This document shows positions 59,973 through 64,000 of a DNA stretch of 64,000 bases, piece after piece. The first letter of the stretch is position 1. Each line of letters starts with the position of its first letter. The notes below the pieces were generated by a model. The model did no database searches. It was given only the letters and a program-made list of their open reading frames with translations, and was not told where the DNA came from. The stretch lies in assembly GCA_015709695.1 (NCBI GenBank), contig CP054183.1, forward strand, positions 2,282,992-2,346,991, in the 5' to 3' direction. Both the position numbers and the translations under genes were made by a program. The DNA comes from Gammaproteobacteria bacterium (GTDB lineage Bacteria; Pseudomonadota; Gammaproteobacteria; Steroidobacterales; GCA-2729495).

Positions 59973-61363
59973 TGGCGGAAAGCGAAGATCGGGACAAGTG
60001 GCTATCCGAAATCGACTTGGCGACAATTTTCCGGTTGATGAAGGATAACGGCACCACCGAAATTCTCTACAAAGTACTTCCGCGAAACGCCAACAGCAAG
60101 AACCAAGTCTACCTTGCACCTGACCTGTCGCACTTGGGCAAGATTCCGTCCGGAGAGGTGACTCTCCATCAATCCACAACCAGCAAGCGCGGTGGGGTCG
60201 CTGCGGTATACCGTTCCGCACTGGACTTCTCCTGGATCAGCAAGGATGGGCGCCCATGCCAAGCGCCGGATGCCAAGCTCATCTTCTACCCCCAGTATCC
60301 GGAAGTTCGCTTTTCAGGATTCCTCGCGGGCTGCAGTGATCCACCGTCATCACTGTACGATAAAAGAAAGCGCGGCGAGGAGCCAGGTCGAGTACTCGTC
60401 TTCGGCGTGGGAAGCGGAAAACGGATAATGGGCATGACGCTCCCGCCGGAATCACCCGCTGCGCATGAGATTGCTGTCCATCATCCGCGCGATGCCTACG
60501 GCATGTTCTTCATCCTGCCGATTCCCGGAATAGCAGAAGGTGACGGCTTCGTTGACCTGATGCACAAGTTATGCGTCATCCATCGCCGTGACTGGGTACC
60601 ATCACGCCGCCTCGACAAGAATGGTGTTCTGGTTCCGTGCAACGCACCGAACTGCAACGGCAATACGCTGGAATCCCTGCTCGGAATTCGTTCGAATGGA
60701 TATTCACAGCCGGATTTCCGCGGATGGGAGATCAAGGCCCGGAGCGTGCCGAATTCGGCCGCACCAAGCAGCAGCGTGGTAACTCTATTCACGCCGGAGC
60801 CGACGTCCGGCGTCTACGTTCATGACGGACTTCAGGCTTTCATGCGCCTATATGGATATGTAGATACCATGGGTCGGCCGGATCGTCTGAATTTTGGTGG
60901 GCTGTACCGTGCCAATGGCACCGCTCACGCCAGAACGAGCCTGCGCATGGTGCTGGAAGGCTTCAATGCCGAGGAAGGAACCTACTCCCCGACCGGTGCC
61001 ATTCGGTTGCTGGACATCGAGGACCGGGAGGCCATGGGTTGGTCGTTTGCGAAGCTGATCGACCACTGGAAAGCAAAGCATGCTCACGCCGCTTTCGTGC
61101 CGGCACAGCAACGACTGGAACCCGAGCGGCAGTACCGCTTCGGGCGAAGCATCCTGCTGGGTGAGGGAGCCGAGTTCGGCCGTTTTCTCGCTGCGGTGGA
61201 CGCGGGAAAGGTGTACTACGACCCGGGCATCAAGCTTGAAAAGGTGTCCACGGAAAGACCTTCTGCAAAGCGACGCAGCCAGTTCAGGGTCAACAGCAAG
61301 GACATCCCCAGGCTGTATGAGTCAAGTCGTGTCGTCGATGCATGCGAACAGGCAAACTGCTGA
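59972..61363 (+). CDS. MvaI/BcnI-family restriction endonuclease (463 aa)
   Basis: Type II restriction enzyme. The second half (about 200-330) holds LESLLGIRSNGYSQPDFRGWEIKARS, the E/D...ExK-type nuclease core of MvaI/BcnI enzymes, followed by GVYVHDG and a helical part. The N-terminal about 190 residues are an additional domain (VYLAPDLSHLGKIPSGEVTLHQSTTSKRGG), perhaps for DNA binding. MvaI cuts CCWGG and BcnI CCSGG, in line with the Dcm-like methyltransferase. GTG 59972 with AAAGG upstream; coupled to vsr. Confidence 0.82.
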   Translation: MAESEDRDKWLSEIDLATIFRLMKDNGTTEILYKVLPRNANSKNQVYLAPDLSHLGKIPSGEVTLHQSTTSKRGGVAAVYRSALDFSWISKDGRPCQAPDAKLIFYPQYPEVRFSGFLAGCSDPPSSLYDKRKRGEEPGRVLVFGVGSGKRIMGMTLPPESPAAHEIAVHHPRDAYGMFFILPIPGIAEGDGFVDLMHKLCVIHRRDWVPSRRLDKNGVLVPCNAPNCNGNTLESLLGIRSNGYSQPDFRGWEIKARSVPNSAAPSSSVVTLFTPEPTSGVYVHDGLQAFMRLYGYVDTMGRPDRLNFGGLYRANGTAHARTSLRMVLEGFNAEEGTYSPTGAIRLLDIEDREAMGWSFAKLIDHWKAKHAHAAFVPAQQRLEPERQYRFGRSILLGEGAEFGRFLAAVDAGKVYYDPGIKLEKVSTERPSAKRRSQFRVNSKDIPRLYESSRVVDACEQANC

Positions 61364-61613
61364 CGCTGGTTGACGCCTGGTAAAGGTTGAAGGAGGCAAG
61401 GCGGTCGAGCAGCTGGTCGTGGAGGGTGAAGATGCATCCAAGCCGCTTGATGTAACAGCGCAAGCATTTGGCATGCCGCGGTCCAGACGGGTGGCCCGAC
61501 CACAGCGGTGTCGAGATCCGTCAGATCTTCCGAATTGCGTTTCGCATCGGCTGTCAGGGCTGCGGGCCCGACAATCGCCCCACTCCCTCTTTCACTTCTT
61601 TGGCAAGAACCCC
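61364..61613. other. Gap between endonuclease and ABC-F genes, no gene recognised
   Basis: 250 bp without a convincing reading frame or RNA; the plus frame that enters the ABC-F ORF has no SD or domain. Probably the right junction of the R-M island; composition shifts back to high GC toward 61600. No terminal repeat shared with the left junction was seen. Confidence 0.5.
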
Positions 61614-63532
<1,919 letters not shown>

Positions 63533-63533
<1 letters not shown>

Positions 63534-63655
63534 GTGCCAGTGTTACGGTTACGGTAACCTGCCCCGCCGACCTGATGACCTCCTGGCACTCGGGCTGACG
63601 CCATCGACCTGATCCAGCAGCGTCCGGCGGTTACCGTAACCGTAACACCGGCACC
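63533..63655. repeat. MITE-like element with 28-bp terminal inverted repeats
   Basis: The ends 63533-63560 and 63628-63655 are inverted copies matching at 26 of 28 bases, starting GGTGCC and ending GGCACC and containing TTACGGTTACGG. The 67-bp centre has no gene. The unit fits exactly between the ABC-F stop and the convergent methyltransferase gene, and its GGTGCC head resembles the RAYT repeats, so it may be a mobilised REP/BIME unit that also works as a bidirectional terminator. Confidence 0.8.
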
Positions 63656-63685
63656 TGCTTCTCGGTCGCCGGCCGCTGCGGTGCT

Positions 63686-64000
63686 TCAGCCGAGACGCAG
63701 CCAGAAGGTCTTGAGATGCGCCGGCTCGTCCCGTGTCACCGGGAAATCCGGCGGCTGCGGCGCGTAGTGGGTGGCCTCGATGCGGCGCCCACCGGCGGCC
63801 ACCGCCTCGCGCACCGTCGCCACGAAGGCCTCCGCCGGCAGCCTGGCCGTGTTCGCGCAGGCCAGCAGCACGCCGCCCGGCGCCAGCAACGGCAGCGCGG
63901 CGGCCACCAGCCGCCCGTAGTCCGCCTCGACGCGGAAGCGCCCCTGCGCCTTCGACTGCGAGAAGGTGGGCGGGTCGAGGACCAGCGCATCGTGGCGCCG
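63686..64000 (-). CDS. RlmI-like rRNA methyltransferase, C-terminal part (runs off window)
   Basis: The last 104 residues of a class I methyltransferase: DALVLDPPTFSQSKAQGRFRVEADYGRLVAAALPLLAPGGVLLACANTARLP. The DPPxFS motif and end resemble RlmI/RlmK 23S rRNA methyltransferases. The N-terminal part lies beyond the window. Convergent with the uup-like gene across the inverted-repeat element. Confidence 0.8.
   Translation of the reverse strand, partial: RRHDALVLDPPTFSQSKAQGRFRVEADYGRLVAAALPLLAPGGVLLACANTARLPAEAFVATVREAVAAGGRRIEATHYAPQPPDFPVTRDEPAHLKTFWLRLG

Overview
The window is dense, very GC-rich bacterial chromosome (estimated by eye near 70% G+C in most genes). Gene content points to a Gram-negative gammaproteobacterium, plausibly near Steroidobacterales, Nevskiales or Xanthomonadales: two TonB-dependent receptors of the Sphingomonas/Steroidobacter type, lipoproteins, LipA, SohB, RF3, GltS, and a RAYT element with REP-like repeats. 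The lineage is inferred from gene style only; no rRNA or tRNA gene was seen.

Layout. 0-7 kb: start of a TonB receptor, a dihydroorotase-like amidohydrolase overlapping a proline iminopeptidase, then a divergent M16 peptidase and an MFS transporter. 7-12 kb: an overlapping GldA/GldF/GldG/DUF4340 ABC cassette. 11.9-12.5 kb: a class I cyclic-di-GMP riboswitch in front of a small secreted protein of unknown function. 12.5-17.8 kb: a Rieske oxygenase divergent from threonine dehydratase, a drug-efflux MFS and a lipoprotein-like methyltransferase. 17.9-20.9 kb: a lone contractile-tail sheath homologue with two unrecognised partner genes. 20.9-26 kb: an envelope quality-control block (rhomboid, L,D-transpeptidase, M48, SohB) behind lipA. 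26-31.6 kb: OmpA-like protein, lipase-like hydrolase, HAD phosphatase, a diguanylate cyclase with an intact I-site, and a DUF192 pair. 31.6-32.7 kb: a RAYT transposase element with 14-bp inverted ends; its right end supplies the last codons of a HIT gene. 33-39.5 kb: a luciferase-like oxidoreductase and a MacB-type tripartite export operon with two different permeases. 39.5-47 kb: methyltransferase, GltS, TonB receptor, CorA, RF3. 47-53.2 kb: a glycan-modification cluster (FkbM methyltransferase, DegT aminotransferase, two glycosyltransferases, two further methyltransferases, a cupin). 53.3-64 kb: ABC-F ATPase, a HicBA module with a deleted toxin, DNA polymerase IV, DusB, a lower-GC restriction-modification-Vsr island, a second ABC-F ATPase and the end of an rRNA methyltransferase.

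How parts fit. The island (methyltransferase, Vsr, MvaI/BcnI-type endonuclease) has a visible promoter whose -10 box lies in a GGACA-N3-TGTCC palindrome of the SsoII operator type. This implies autoregulation by the methyltransferase N-terminal helix-turn-helix, and it moves the translation start downstream. The riboswitch and the diguanylate cyclase show that c-di-GMP signalling is used. Three intergenic repeat loci (31.6-32.7, 40.3 and 63.5-63.7 kb) share a GGTGCC-W-G head, suggesting that related RAYT-mobilised repeats are spread through the genome.

Most promising undescribed items: the sheath plus two-gene cassette, the riboswitch-controlled secreted protein, and the repeat family.
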